Source of the DNA: Christensenella sp. UBA1750
GTDB lineage: Bacteria > Bacillota > Clostridia > Christensenellales > UBA1750
DNA length: 30,247 bases
Reading direction: 5' to 3'
Assembly: GCA_002315655.1 (NCBI GenBank)
Contig: DCHO01000030.1
Span: forward strand, 1 to 30,247
This document shows, piece after piece, positions 14,431-22,133 of the stretch (position 1 is its first letter; every line of letters starts with the position of its first letter). The translations under genes and the position numbers were made by a program. Below the pieces are notes generated by a model. The model searched no databases, was not told where the DNA came from, and saw only the letters and a list, made by a program, of their open reading frames with translations.

Positions 14431-15408
14431 GTGCCGCTCAAACTGGTTCGCAACGATCTGACCCGTATGCGCGTGGACGCGCTGGTCTGTGCAGGAGACA
14501 GTCTCTCTGCTCCCGGCGGCGTGGACGAAAAGCTGCGCCGCGTGGCGGGGGACGCCTATGTCCGCGAGGTACGCGCCTTGGGTGCCATCAAAACCGGCGA
14601 AGCGAAGCTCACCTCCGGCCACGCCCTGCCCTGCAAGATCGTCATTCATGTGACCGGCCCCAAGTGGTGCGGCGGCTTCTTCGGGGAAAAGCGTGCGCTG
14701 GCCGCCGACTATCGCGCCGCACTGGACTTAGCGAAAAAGACGGACTGCGAATCCGTGGCCTTTCCGCTGATCTCCACGGGCGATTTGGGCTTCCCGAAAG
14801 AGGTCGCCATGCAGATCGCCATCGACACCATCCGCGAGTTCCTGCAAAAGGAAAACCTCATGGTGTGGCTGGTGCTCTATGACAAGCAGGCCTTTGAGAT
14901 CGGCAGAAAAAAGTATAAAAACATTCAGGTTCTCATCGACCAGGAATATGTGGATGCGCACTCCGCACCCAAACGCAATGCACACGTCCTTGCAATGGAA
15001 AAGGCCGCCTTGCCTGCCCCTCCAATGGACAGCATGGCAACTTCCCTCGCGGACGAGGTGGAGGCGGTGGAAAAGTCTTTTTCCGAGCTGCTTCTGCAAA
15101 AAATCGACGAAAAAGGGTTGACCGACGCCCAGTGCTACAAAAAGGCGAACATCGACAGAAAGCTGTTCTCCAAAATCCGCTCCAATGCCGCCTATCGCCC
15201 CACAAAGGCCACCGTGTTGGCCTTTGCCATCGCGCTGGAATTGCCCTTGGAGGAAACCAAGAAGCTGCTGTCCTCCGCGGGCTTTGCGCTGTCCCGCTCC
15301 AGCAAGGCGGACATCATCGTGGAATACTTCATTTCCAACAGAAATTACGACATTTTCGAGATCAATCAGGCGCTGTTCTCCTTTGAGCAGAACCTGCTCG
15401 GCGCGTGA
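14431..15408 (+). CDS. Macro-domain protein with C-terminal helical/HTH region
   Basis: 325 residues from a GTG at 14431 behind GGGGGAGGA; the in-frame TTG at 14410 would place the ribosome site inside the gene. Residues 1-150 are a macro domain (ADP-ribose or related nucleotide binding): DALVCAGDSLSAPGGVDEKL, then TGEAKLTSGHALP, VIHVTGPKW and FPLISTGDLGFPKE. The usual NAAN of the first loop is CAGD (residues 20-23), so the Asn used for ADP-ribose hydrolysis is missing. Residues 230-325 (DAQCYKKANIDRKLFSKI, then PTKATVLAFAIALELPLEETKKLL) resemble a Cro/C1-type helix-turn-helix. The next gene encodes a vWA protein, a recurring neighbour type for such modules. Role unknown; nucleotide-signal sensing is inferred. 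Confidence 0.8.
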   Translation: MPLKLVRNDLTRMRVDALVCAGDSLSAPGGVDEKLRRVAGDAYVREVRALGAIKTGEAKLTSGHALPCKIVIHVTGPKWCGGFFGEKRALAADYRAALDLAKKTDCESVAFPLISTGDLGFPKEVAMQIAIDTIREFLQKENLMVWLVLYDKQAFEIGRKKYKNIQVLIDQEYVDAHSAPKRNAHVLAMEKAALPAPPMDSMATSLADEVEAVEKSFSELLLQKIDEKGLTDAQCYKKANIDRKLFSKIRSNAAYRPTKATVLAFAIALELPLEETKKLLSSAGFALSRSSKADIIVEYFISNRNYDIFEINQALFSFEQNLLGA

Positions 15409-15411
15409 TTT

Positions 15412-15428
15412 GTCGCCTGTCAGGCGAC
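15412..15428. repeat. Short palindrome GTCGCCTG-T-CAGGCGAC
   Basis: An 8-bp perfect palindrome three bases after the macro gene stop; a weak part of the terminator region, or a protein site. Confidence 0.4.
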
Positions 15429-15449
15429 CACAGGCCATCTTCTTTCTCC

Positions 15450-15455
15450 TATACT
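15450..15455 (+). promoter_or_regulatory. Possible -10 box for the vWA gene
   Basis: TATACT immediately before the left arm of the terminator hairpin at 15457. A transcript from it would begin within that arm and so escape termination. The -35 region (ACCACA) is weak. Confidence 0.4.
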
Positions 15456-15456
15456 G

Positions 15457-15492
15457 TGAACCGTAAGAACAATTCTTGCGGTTCATTTTTTT
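15457..15492 (+). terminator. Terminator of the macro-domain gene
   Basis: 13-bp stem TGAACCGTAAGAA/TTCTTGCGGTTCA with one G-U pair, loop CAA, then TTTTTTT; it ends 18 bp before the vWA start. Confidence 0.9.
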
Positions 15493-15509
15493 ATCGGGAG
15501 GAAAGAAAC

Positions 15510-16154
15510 ATGGCATACAACACAACCGAAATCGTATTCGTTTTAGACCGTTCCGGCTCCATGGCGGGCTTGGAAAGCGACACCATCGGGGGCTTTAACG
15601 GGCTGCTCAACAAACAGAAGGGCGATGAAGGGGAAGCCTATGTCACCACCGTGCTCTTTGACCACGAACAGAAGCTTCTGCATGACCGGCTGCCTATAAA
15701 AGAAGTGCCCGAAATGACGGACAGGGACTATGTGGTGCGGGGCAGCACCGCCCTTCTGGACGCCGTGGGCGACAGCATTTCCCGCATCGAAATGATTCAC
15801 AAATACATCCGCAAAGAGGACGTGCCCGCAAAAACGCTTTTCGTCATCACCACCGACGGCATGGAAAATTCCAGTGATAAATACACCGCGCAGCAGGTAA
15901 AAGCCCTCATTTCCCGCAAAACCGAAGAAGGCTGGGAGTTTCTGTTCCTGGGCGCGAACATCGACGCGGTTTCCTCGGCGCAGGCCATCGGCATTAAAGC
16001 CGACCGCGCCGTGAACTACCACGCCGACACGGAAGGCACGGCGAAAAACTTCCGCGCCATGGAAAAGGCGGTCTCTGCCGTGCGAAAGAATCAGCCGCTT
16101 GCCGCAAGCGCGTGGCGGGATGAGGTGGATGCGGACTTCAACCGCCGCAAATAG
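15510..16154 (+). CDS. von Willebrand factor A (vWA) domain protein
   Basis: 214 residues from the ATG at 15510 (GGGAGGAAA upstream), essentially one vWA domain. A complete metal-ion-dependent adhesion site: D13-R-S-G-S17 (DxSxS), the Thr of RGSTALLDAVGD, and Asp of VITTDGMENSS. No signal peptide or membrane segment, so intracellular. Such stand-alone bacterial vWA proteins usually mediate metal-dependent complex assembly and are often near macro, TerD or AAA proteins; here the macro-HTH gene is just upstream, separated by a terminator and possible promoter. Function unknown. Confidence 0.85.
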   Translation: MAYNTTEIVFVLDRSGSMAGLESDTIGGFNGLLNKQKGDEGEAYVTTVLFDHEQKLLHDRLPIKEVPEMTDRDYVVRGSTALLDAVGDSISRIEMIHKYIRKEDVPAKTLFVITTDGMENSSDKYTAQQVKALISRKTEEGWEFLFLGANIDAVSSAQAIGIKADRAVNYHADTEGTAKNFRAMEKAVSAVRKNQPLAASAWRDEVDADFNRRK

Positions 16155-16168
16155 GATGTCTCGATGTG

Positions 16169-16195
16169 GTAGGGGCGGGGTCACCCCGCCCCTAC
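16169..16195. repeat. GTAGGGGCGGGGT palindrome
   Basis: 13-bp arms GTAGGGGCGGGGT and ACCCCGCCCCTAC around a single C. It is a typical clostridial intergenic palindrome; a second, less complete copy is at 26946. Confidence 0.75.
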
Positions 16196-16214
16196 AATTT
16201 GATTCCTGTCTGAG

Positions 16215-16244
16215 TTTACAATGAACGTCCTTTCGTGTTATACT
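16215..16244 (+). promoter_or_regulatory. Promoter embedded in terminator hairpin (LVIVD gene)
   Basis: TTTACA (16215-16220), 18-bp spacer (or TTACAA with 17), TATACT (16239-16244). The spacer is the left arm of the inverted repeat at 16224-16268 and the -10 lies in its loop. Confidence 0.6.
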
Positions 16245-16273
16245 GGCAAAAAAGCACGAAAGGACGTTTTCTT
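16224..16273 (+). terminator. Terminator of vWA gene, overlapping next promoter
   Basis: Perfect 14-bp inverted repeat AACGTCCTTTCGTG (16224-16237) and CACGAAAGGACGTT (16255-16268), 17-nt loop, tail TTCTT. Transcripts starting in the loop contain only the right arm, which also carries the AGGA ribosome site of the next gene. Confidence 0.7.
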
Positions 16274-18304
16274 ATGTCCATTTTGAACGGTCAGGTCTCC
16301 GGGCGGCGCATCCACGGAACCGATATGCCCTTCGGGAAGAATCTGCGGGAGATTTCCTTCACTGCCCTTCCCGGATGCGCGGATGTGACGACAAGCGCGG
16401 ACGGCACGCTGCTCTATGCCGCCTGCAAGGGTGAACTGCACATTTACAGCATCGGAAAGGATAAACCGACGGAGGAAATCGGCGTGCTTTCAGGGCTCGG
16501 CGCGGGGCGGCAGATCGCCGTTTCCGGCAACATCTTGGTCATGACGGCGCGGCACCACGGCGCGTACATCATCGATGTTTCCGATCCCCGCAATCCCCAA
16601 CTGCTTTATCATTTAGATACCTTAGAGCTTGCCACCGGGGTATGCATGGCGGAAAACCTCTGCCTCATCACCAACCGCCACATGGGCGTGGAGGTGTGGG
16701 ACTTATCCGCCCCGGAAAATCCCCGCTTCTGCTCCGCTTTCTTGGGCGGCGAGGCGCAGTCCGTGTGCGTGGACAGGGGCTTTGCCTACGTCGGCGACTG
16801 GATGAACCGGCAGGTGCATATTGTGGACATCACCGACCCCTGCGTCCCCAAGCCCGTCGCCCACTGTCATGTGGACGGCTTTGCGGACGGCGTTTTCGCC
16901 CGGGACGGCATCCTTGCGGTGGCCTCCGGGCACCACAGCATGACTTTCCGCAACCGCCGGGAATACGAAAATTACACCTTCGTCACCCCGGAAATGCTCG
17001 AAAACGGCTACGGCGGCGGTCACGGCGTCACCTTCTTTGACGTTTCCCTGCCCTCGCAGCCCGAGCTGCTCTCCGAGGTCAAGTTCCCGCCGCTGTTTGT
17101 CTCCGGCAACGACACCTGGCGCGTCTCCTTCTCCGCCCATTACGCCTACTGCGCCGACACCTACAACGGTGTGTTCGTGGTGGACATTTCCGACCTGCTT
17201 GCCCCCGCCTTTGCGGGCTACTATCAGCTTCCCGCGCAGGAGAACCCCCGCACCGTGCCGCCGTCGTTGCAGCGGCTGCATTGCCCCGCCGTGGGACTTG
17301 CGGCGGGCTTCGGGCGGCTCTATGTGGCGGGCGTGGAGACCGGGCTGCATGAGCTTTCCTTTGAAAGCGCCGTCCCGGTTTCCCTTCCCGGAGCGGCACA
17401 GCCCGCCGCGCCCGGACTTACCCTCAAAAATGTGTTTGCCAACGGGCAGCAGATTCACACCTTCGCCCAGCAGAACGACATTCTGTTTGTCGCCGCGGGC
17501 AACGGCGGGCTGCTGGCGCTGGATGAAAGCTTCAGGCAAATCACCTCCATCCTCCCCGGCGTGGTGCATGAAGTGATTGCGGATGAGGACTTCCTCATCA
17601 CCGCCGAGGGCGATAATGGGCTGGCGGTCTACCTTTTCACCCCGGAGGACGGCATTGTGTGTTTAAGCCGCGCCCCGCTGCCCGGCGTGTCTCTGCGACA
17701 GGTGGTGCTCATGTATAACGGCCTTGTGGCCGCCCAGGGCGATGTGGGCACCGTGGAATTTTTCCGCCTGCACGAAGCGGGGCACCTTACGCACATCAAA
17801 TCCCTGCGCTGCCCCGGGATGCTCTACCACCATCACCTCTGCCCCGGTGTTCTCGACAACGGGATGCTCTGCGCCCAAACGCTTTCCAACGGCCCCCGCT
17901 GGATCGAGGAAGAGACCATGGATTTTGCGGCTATCAACACCCCGGAGCTTAAATCCTTCTGCCCATTGGAGGAGGGCGTGGCCATCAAGGATGACCACAT
18001 CTACCTCATCCGCCAGCGGCACTACGCCCACGTCACCGACCCCAAGGATTTGGAAAGCCTGACCCTAGACCAAATGCGGATGCTCCCGCAAGGCCGCCTG
18101 TGCGGGCAGCCCTTTGTCGCCGGGGATTCCCTGATTCTCGTCAACCGCGCCGACGGCTGCGTGGAGGCGCTGGACATATCCTCCCCCGACGCGCCGCAGC
18201 TCATCGGGCGCACCACGCTCCCCGCCCGCCCCGAATTTGCCGCACAGGTCTTCGGCAAAGCCCTCATCGCCTGCGGGCACGGCGGCATCTATCAGCTCGG
18301 ATAA
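16274..18304 (+). CDS. LVIVD-repeat beta-propeller protein
   Basis: 676 residues from the ATG at 16274; the upstream in-frame ATG lies inside the -10 region. Repeated blades with the LVIVD signature: GAYIIDVSDPRNPQLL, GVEVWDLSAPENPRF, QVHIVDITDPCVPKPV, GVTFFDVSLPSQPELL, GVFVVDISDLLAPAFA, and EALDISSPDAPQLIG near the end. Between blades are long inserts. Such propellers usually act as binding platforms or, in other families, as lyases or hydrolases; many are exported, but this one has no signal peptide. It is followed 30 bp later by an esterase gene, so a shared operon is likely. Function unknown. Confidence 0.8.
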   Translation: MSILNGQVSGRRIHGTDMPFGKNLREISFTALPGCADVTTSADGTLLYAACKGELHIYSIGKDKPTEEIGVLSGLGAGRQIAVSGNILVMTARHHGAYIIDVSDPRNPQLLYHLDTLELATGVCMAENLCLITNRHMGVEVWDLSAPENPRFCSAFLGGEAQSVCVDRGFAYVGDWMNRQVHIVDITDPCVPKPVAHCHVDGFADGVFARDGILAVASGHHSMTFRNRREYENYTFVTPEMLENGYGGGHGVTFFDVSLPSQPELLSEVKFPPLFVSGNDTWRVSFSAHYAYCADTYNGVFVVDISDLLAPAFAGYYQLPAQENPRTVPPSLQRLHCPAVGLAAGFGRLYVAGVETGLHELSFESAVPVSLPGAAQPAAPGLTLKNVFANGQQIHTFAQQNDILFVAAGNGGLLALDESFRQITSILPGVVHEVIADEDFLITAEGDNGLAVYLFTPEDGIVCLSRAPLPGVSLRQVVLMYNGLVAAQGDVGTVEFFRLHEAGHLTHIKSLRCPGMLYHHHLCPGVLDNGMLCAQTLSNGPRWIEEETMDFAAINTPELKSFCPLEEGVAIKDDHIYLIRQRHYAHVTDPKDLESLTLDQMRMLPQGRLCGQPFVAGDSLILVNRADGCVEALDISSPDAPQLIGRTTLPARPEFAAQVFGKALIACGHGGIYQLG

Positions 18305-18334
18305 CCTATAAATATATAAGGAGGTTTTCTCATC

Positions 18335-19156
18335 ATGGCACTGCTTCACCTGAACTTTGAAAGCCAGTATCTCAACAACAACCACGAAATCTCCGTGATT
18401 CTCCCCGACAAGCCCCGAGGCGTTTCCCCGGCGGAGTTTTACGGCTCCGGGAAAAAGTACAAGGTGCTCTGGCTGCTGCACGGCACCTTCGGCGACCATT
18501 CCGACTGGATCCGCAAGAGCAACATTGAGCTGTACGCCTGCGAAAAGAACCTGATCGTGGTCATGCTCTCCGGCCTCAACGCCAATTACGCCAACTGGAA
18601 AAAGTTCTCCATCGGCTACGATATGTACGACTATCTCTTTGACGAGCTGATGCCGCTCATCTACGGCTGGTTCCCGGCCTCCCCCAAGCGCGAGGACAAC
18701 TTCATTGCCGGTCTTTCCATGGGCGGGCAGGGCACCTGCGTTTACGCCTTCAACCATCCCGAAAAGTTCGCCGGCGCGGCAGTGCTGTCCTACACCCCGC
18801 AGGAGATCGAGGGCTTGGAGGAGCGCGAACCCCGGCTCTATCCCCGAACCGTCGGACAGATGGAAAATGCGGGCGGCAAAGAGCAGTTCCTCGGCTCCTA
18901 TGAGGACATCTGGGCGCTCTCCGACAAGATCGCCCAAGAGGGCAACTATCCCAAGCTCTACTTCACCATCGGCACGGACGATTTCCTCTACCACTCCTAC
19001 CTGCACTACAAGGAGCACGCGCTTTCCGTCGGCCTTAAAGCCACCTTTGAGGAAGTGCCCGGTTACCACCACGAGTGGCGGTTCTGGGATTTGGCCATCC
19101 AGAAAGCCCTCACCTTCTTCGGGCTGGACGAAAAGGACGCGGGCAATCCCTTTTAA
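18335..19156 (+). CDS. Esterase (EstD/tributyrin-esterase-like alpha/beta hydrolase)
   Basis: 273 residues, ATG at 18335 after AAGGAGG. Alpha/beta hydrolase of the esterase D/CE1-like type: oxyanion region LLHGTFGDHSDW, nucleophile elbow GLSMGG (Ser128), acid in TIGTDDFLYHS, and His in PGYHHEWRFWD. The family cleaves acyl esters, including acetyl or feruloyl groups on plant glycans and short-chain esters. No signal peptide, so it acts in the cytoplasm. It comes 30 bp after the LVIVD propeller gene on the same strand and ends at a bidirectional terminator. Confidence 0.85.
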   Translation: MALLHLNFESQYLNNNHEISVILPDKPRGVSPAEFYGSGKKYKVLWLLHGTFGDHSDWIRKSNIELYACEKNLIVVMLSGLNANYANWKKFSIGYDMYDYLFDELMPLIYGWFPASPKREDNFIAGLSMGGQGTCVYAFNHPEKFAGAAVLSYTPQEIEGLEEREPRLYPRTVGQMENAGGKEQFLGSYEDIWALSDKIAQEGNYPKLYFTIGTDDFLYHSYLHYKEHALSVGLKATFEEVPGYHHEWRFWDLAIQKALTFFGLDEKDAGNPF

Positions 19157-19256
19157 GGTCTGAAAAATCCAAGCCGCATCTCTCATTTCAGTAATTACGC
19201 ACCGAAATGTGCTTCCGCATTCCTGTGTTTCGGGCGGCTTGCAACCTCCATTGTGG

Positions 19257-19310
19257 TAAAAAAGCAGCAAGTCAATCGTTTTTTCGGTTGACTTGCTGCT
19301 TTGGTTATAT
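19257..19310. terminator. Bidirectional terminator
   Basis: Perfect 15-bp stem AAAGCAGCAAGTCAA (19261-19275)/TTGACTTGCTGCTTT (19288-19302), A-rich before and T-rich after, between the convergent esterase and symporter genes. Confidence 0.85.
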
Positions 19311-19314
19311 TCTT

Positions 19315-20658
19315 TTACTCCGCTTTTTTCTTCTTCTGCGGCACGAAGTTCTTGTCCTCCCCATGCCCTGCCATGGAGCGGGTCACAAAGAACATGAGCA
19401 ATCCCATGCAGACGCAGACCCCCACGATGCCCCAGCTCATGACTCCCAGCACCAAGGGATTCTGCACGGTCTGGGTACTGTCATACCGGCCAAAGGCCAG
19501 CAGCAGCGACACCGCAAAAACACCGATGGCTGCGCCCAGTTTGAAAAAGGCCGTCAGCAGTCCCTGCACCATCCCGGTTAAGGCAATGCCCTTTTTCTGC
19601 AGAATGTAATCATTCACTTCCGGGACAAAGGAATAGATATACAGGTTCATTGCCACAATGCCGACGCTGTTGACAAAAAGGAAAATGCACAGGGTATAGA
19701 TATTTTTCGCAAAAATGATGAGAAGGCCGGACAGCGCAATCAGCAGAGAGCCGATCTCCATAATTTTTGATTTGGGCAGCCGCTTTGAAAAGAACGGCCA
19801 CACAAACGAAGCCAGTGTGCTGACAACCAGCGCAAACACGCTGATGACCAGAATATACTTTTCATTCATCAGCCGGTAAATGACAAAGTAGGGAACCATG
19901 CACGCGCCAAACTGCCACACGACAAACAGGCAGAACTGCAGCCCCGACAGCTTGCGGAACATGGTATTGTCCCAGAGGATTTTCAACTTCTCCCGGAAAA
20001 ATAAGGCGTTTTCCTGATTCCGCTCCTTGTGCCGCACGCGCTCCCGCACACCGAAAAAACAGATCAGAACAGAAATCAGGCTTACCACCCCATAGAGGAT
20101 CGCGGTCACAAACCAGCCGTTTGCATCACGATGGTCTTTCCCGAAGAACAGAAGCAGCGGCATGAAGGAGCAGGATATGATCAGCTGCGCAACCTCGGTC
20201 ATCGTCGTGCGATAGGAGATAAGCCCCATCTGATCCTCGCGGTCGGAGATGATCAAGGTGTCCATCGCCATATAGGGACAGTTGAGCATCGTTCCGAAAA
20301 GCGGGGAGTTTAATGTAAACAGGATAAAAATCCACCAGAGGCAGCGCGTTTGCGTGGTCAGAAAAGCGGGCTTCCAGAAGAGCAGCACAAACGTAATGCA
20401 ATAGAGAATGCTCAACAGCAGCCAGGGACGGTATTTCCCGATTCTTGTGTTCATTTTCTCCATGACCGGCACAAAAAGCAGGTTTGTGGTCACGTCAAAA
20501 ATCTTAGGTACCAGCAAAAACGCGCCGACCAGAGCCACATTGAGGTTCAGCACGTCCGTTGCGTAGAGCGTCAGATAGGAGCTTACCATGCAAAAGATCA
20601 CATCAAGTCCAAATTCGCCGCATCCGTATGCAAATTTCTCCCGAAAGCGCAGCTTCAT
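19315..20658 (-). CDS. GPH-family (MFS) sugar:cation symporter
   Basis: 447 residues from the ATG at 20658 behind GGAGGA. Twelve hydrophobic segments and the glycoside-pentoside-hexuronide family pattern: an N-terminal KFAYGCGEFGLD, then DVTTNLLFVPVMEKMNTRIGKYRPW, the family's cytoplasmic D(x)R loop. The C-terminal end is Lys-rich. Expected to bring in a sugar or uronide with Na+ or H+. It has its own promoter and lies downstream of the kdgK/IclR pair on the same strand, which fits uptake of a uronate or pectin-derived product, but substrate is inferred from context only. Confidence 0.85.
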   Translation of the reverse strand: MKLRFREKFAYGCGEFGLDVIFCMVSSYLTLYATDVLNLNVALVGAFLLVPKIFDVTTNLLFVPVMEKMNTRIGKYRPWLLLSILYCITFVLLFWKPAFLTTQTRCLWWIFILFTLNSPLFGTMLNCPYMAMDTLIISDREDQMGLISYRTTMTEVAQLIISCSFMPLLLFFGKDHRDANGWFVTAILYGVVSLISVLICFFGVRERVRHKERNQENALFFREKLKILWDNTMFRKLSGLQFCLFVVWQFGACMVPYFVIYRLMNEKYILVISVFALVVSTLASFVWPFFSKRLPKSKIMEIGSLLIALSGLLIIFAKNIYTLCIFLFVNSVGIVAMNLYIYSFVPEVNDYILQKKGIALTGMVQGLLTAFFKLGAAIGVFAVSLLLAFGRYDSTQTVQNPLVLGVMSWGIVGVCVCMGLLMFFVTRSMAGHGEDKNFVPQKKKKAE

Positions 20659-20711
20659 AGCAAAATATCCTCCGAAATGCAACCAACACTGTACCTGCAT
20701 GAATTATCTAC

Positions 20712-20740
20712 ACTATACCATATTGCGAACCTTTTGTCAC
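20712..20740 (-). promoter_or_regulatory. Sigma-A promoter for the GPH symporter
   Basis: Minus strand GTGACA (20735-20740), 17-bp spacer, TATAGT (20712-20717). Confidence 0.65.
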
Positions 20741-20812
20741 TGTTTTTTCAGGTTCATTTCAGGAAACATCGTTTTTTCGGGTGGATTCAGGCTCCCGTCG
20801 CCCCCTCCATTG

Positions 20813-20850
20813 TGAAAAAAAGGCCATCAGACAAATTTCTGATGACCTTT
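20813..20850 (-). terminator. Terminator of the kdgK unit
   Basis: Minus-strand stem AAAGGTCATCAGA/TCTGATGGCCTTT (20819-20850), one G-U pair on this strand only, followed by TTTTTTC. Confidence 0.85.
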
Positions 20851-20870
20851 GCAATTTCTGTATAAGCCGC

Positions 20871-21022
20871 CCGGAACTTCCCGAAGGGGAGTTTCAGTGC
20901 GCTTTATGGAGGGAGCAAAGCGACTGGAGCATGAGCGTTTTGAACGAAACAGTCCGGTGGACTGTTTCGGAAAATAAGCCATGCGGAACACCGGAACTTC
21001 CCGAAGGGGAGTTTCGGTGCGC
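20871..21022. repeat. Pair of 32-bp direct repeats with central hairpin
   Basis: The 32-bp sequence at 20871-20902 recurs at 20991-21022 with one change (A/G at 20896/21016); each begins CCGGAACTTCCCGAAGG and ends GTGCGC. Between them is a hairpin GAAACAGTCC/GGACTGTTTC. The second copy ends 2 bp beyond the kdgK stop. It resembles intergenic repeats common in Clostridia and has no evident gene. Confidence 0.75.
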
Positions 21023-21024
21023 AA

Positions 21025-22053
21025 TCATCTCTGCACGCGGCCGGAAGCGTTGCCGCCCATTAAGGACTTGACTTCGGCAACGGAGACCATGTTGACGTCG
21101 CCTTCGATGGTGTGCTTGAGAGCGGAAGCCGCCACGGCGTATTCCACGGCGCTCTGGTTGTCATAGCCGTTGAGCAGGGCGTAGATGAGGCCGGAGCCGA
21201 AGCTGTCGCCGCCGCCGACGCGGTCCACGATGCGGATGGAGTACTTCTTGGAGATGAGGATCTCGCCGGACTTGCTGTCGTAGAGCATACCGGACCAGTT
21301 GTTGTCGGAAGCGGACAGGGACTCACGCAGGGTGATGGCGACCTTCTCGCAGCCGAAGCGATCCACGAGCTGCTTGGCAACGGACTTGTAGCCTTCCACA
21401 TCCAGCTTGCCGGAGTTGATGTCGGTCTTGTCGGCCTTGATGCCGAACACGTCAGCGGAGTCTTCCTCGTTGGCGATCAGAACGTCAACATAGGGCACCA
21501 GCTCGCCCATGACCTGGCCGGCCTTCTCGCGGGACCAGAGGTTCTTGCGGTAGTTGAGGTCGCAGGATATCTTGACGCCGTGCGCCTTGGCGGCCTTGCA
21601 GGCTTCCAGAACGACAGCGGCGGTAGAGTCGGACAAAGCGGGAGTGATGCCGGTCCAGTGGAACCAGGAAGCGCCCTCAAAGATGGCATCCCAGTCGAAA
21701 TCACCGGGCTTCACGTTGGCGATGGCGGAATCGGCGCGGTCATAGACGACCTTGGAGGGACGCATGGAAACGCCCTTTTCGCAGTAGTACAGGCCAAGGC
21801 GCTTGGCGGAGCGGATGATCTTGGAGCAATCCACGCCGAAGGAACGCAGGTTGTTGACGCAGGCATCACCGATGGGGTTGTTGGGCAGAGCGGTCACATA
21901 AGTGGCCTGCTCGCCGTAGTTGGCCAGAGAAACGGCCACGTTGGCTTCAGCGCCGCCGTAAACGGCATCAAAGCAGCGAGCCTGCTGGAAACGCTGATAG
22001 CCCTGGGGGGCAAGACGAAGCATGATTTCACCGAAGGTAACGATCTTTGCCAT
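21025..22053 (-). CDS. kdgK: 2-keto-3-deoxygluconate kinase
   Basis: 342 residues from the ATG at 22053, chosen for AAGGAG upstream and the family start MAKIVTFGEIMLRLAP. PfkB family: substrate motif YGGAEANVAVSLANYG, and VDRVGGGDSFGSGLIYALL as the second signature with catalytic Asp (GGGD in place of GAGD, as in many KDG kinases). Phosphorylates 2-keto-3-deoxygluconate to KDPG in uronate, pectin or alginate breakdown. The gene directly upstream encodes an IclR regulator of the KdgR type, and a GPH symporter lies downstream. KDPG aldolase is not in the window. Confidence 0.9.
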   Translation of the reverse strand: MAKIVTFGEIMLRLAPQGYQRFQQARCFDAVYGGAEANVAVSLANYGEQATYVTALPNNPIGDACVNNLRSFGVDCSKIIRSAKRLGLYYCEKGVSMRPSKVVYDRADSAIANVKPGDFDWDAIFEGASWFHWTGITPALSDSTAAVVLEACKAAKAHGVKISCDLNYRKNLWSREKAGQVMGELVPYVDVLIANEEDSADVFGIKADKTDINSGKLDVEGYKSVAKQLVDRFGCEKVAITLRESLSASDNNWSGMLYDSKSGEILISKKYSIRIVDRVGGGDSFGSGLIYALLNGYDNQSAVEYAVAASALKHTIEGDVNMVSVAEVKSLMGGNASGRVQR

Positions 22054-22133
22054 GGGAATACACTCCTTGTTCATGATTATTTATTCCATAAAGCATGATG
22101 GGTTTCCACCACGCTCAAAAGAAACGATGGGAT

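Noticed and set aside
18065..19270. A 401-residue minus-strand open frame
   Set aside because: Antisense to the LVIVD and esterase genes and crossing the terminator at 19257; no domain visible.
20781..21071. Short plus-strand protein over the 32-bp repeats
   Set aside because: The frame is produced by the repeat itself and overlaps the kdgK terminator; no ribosome site.
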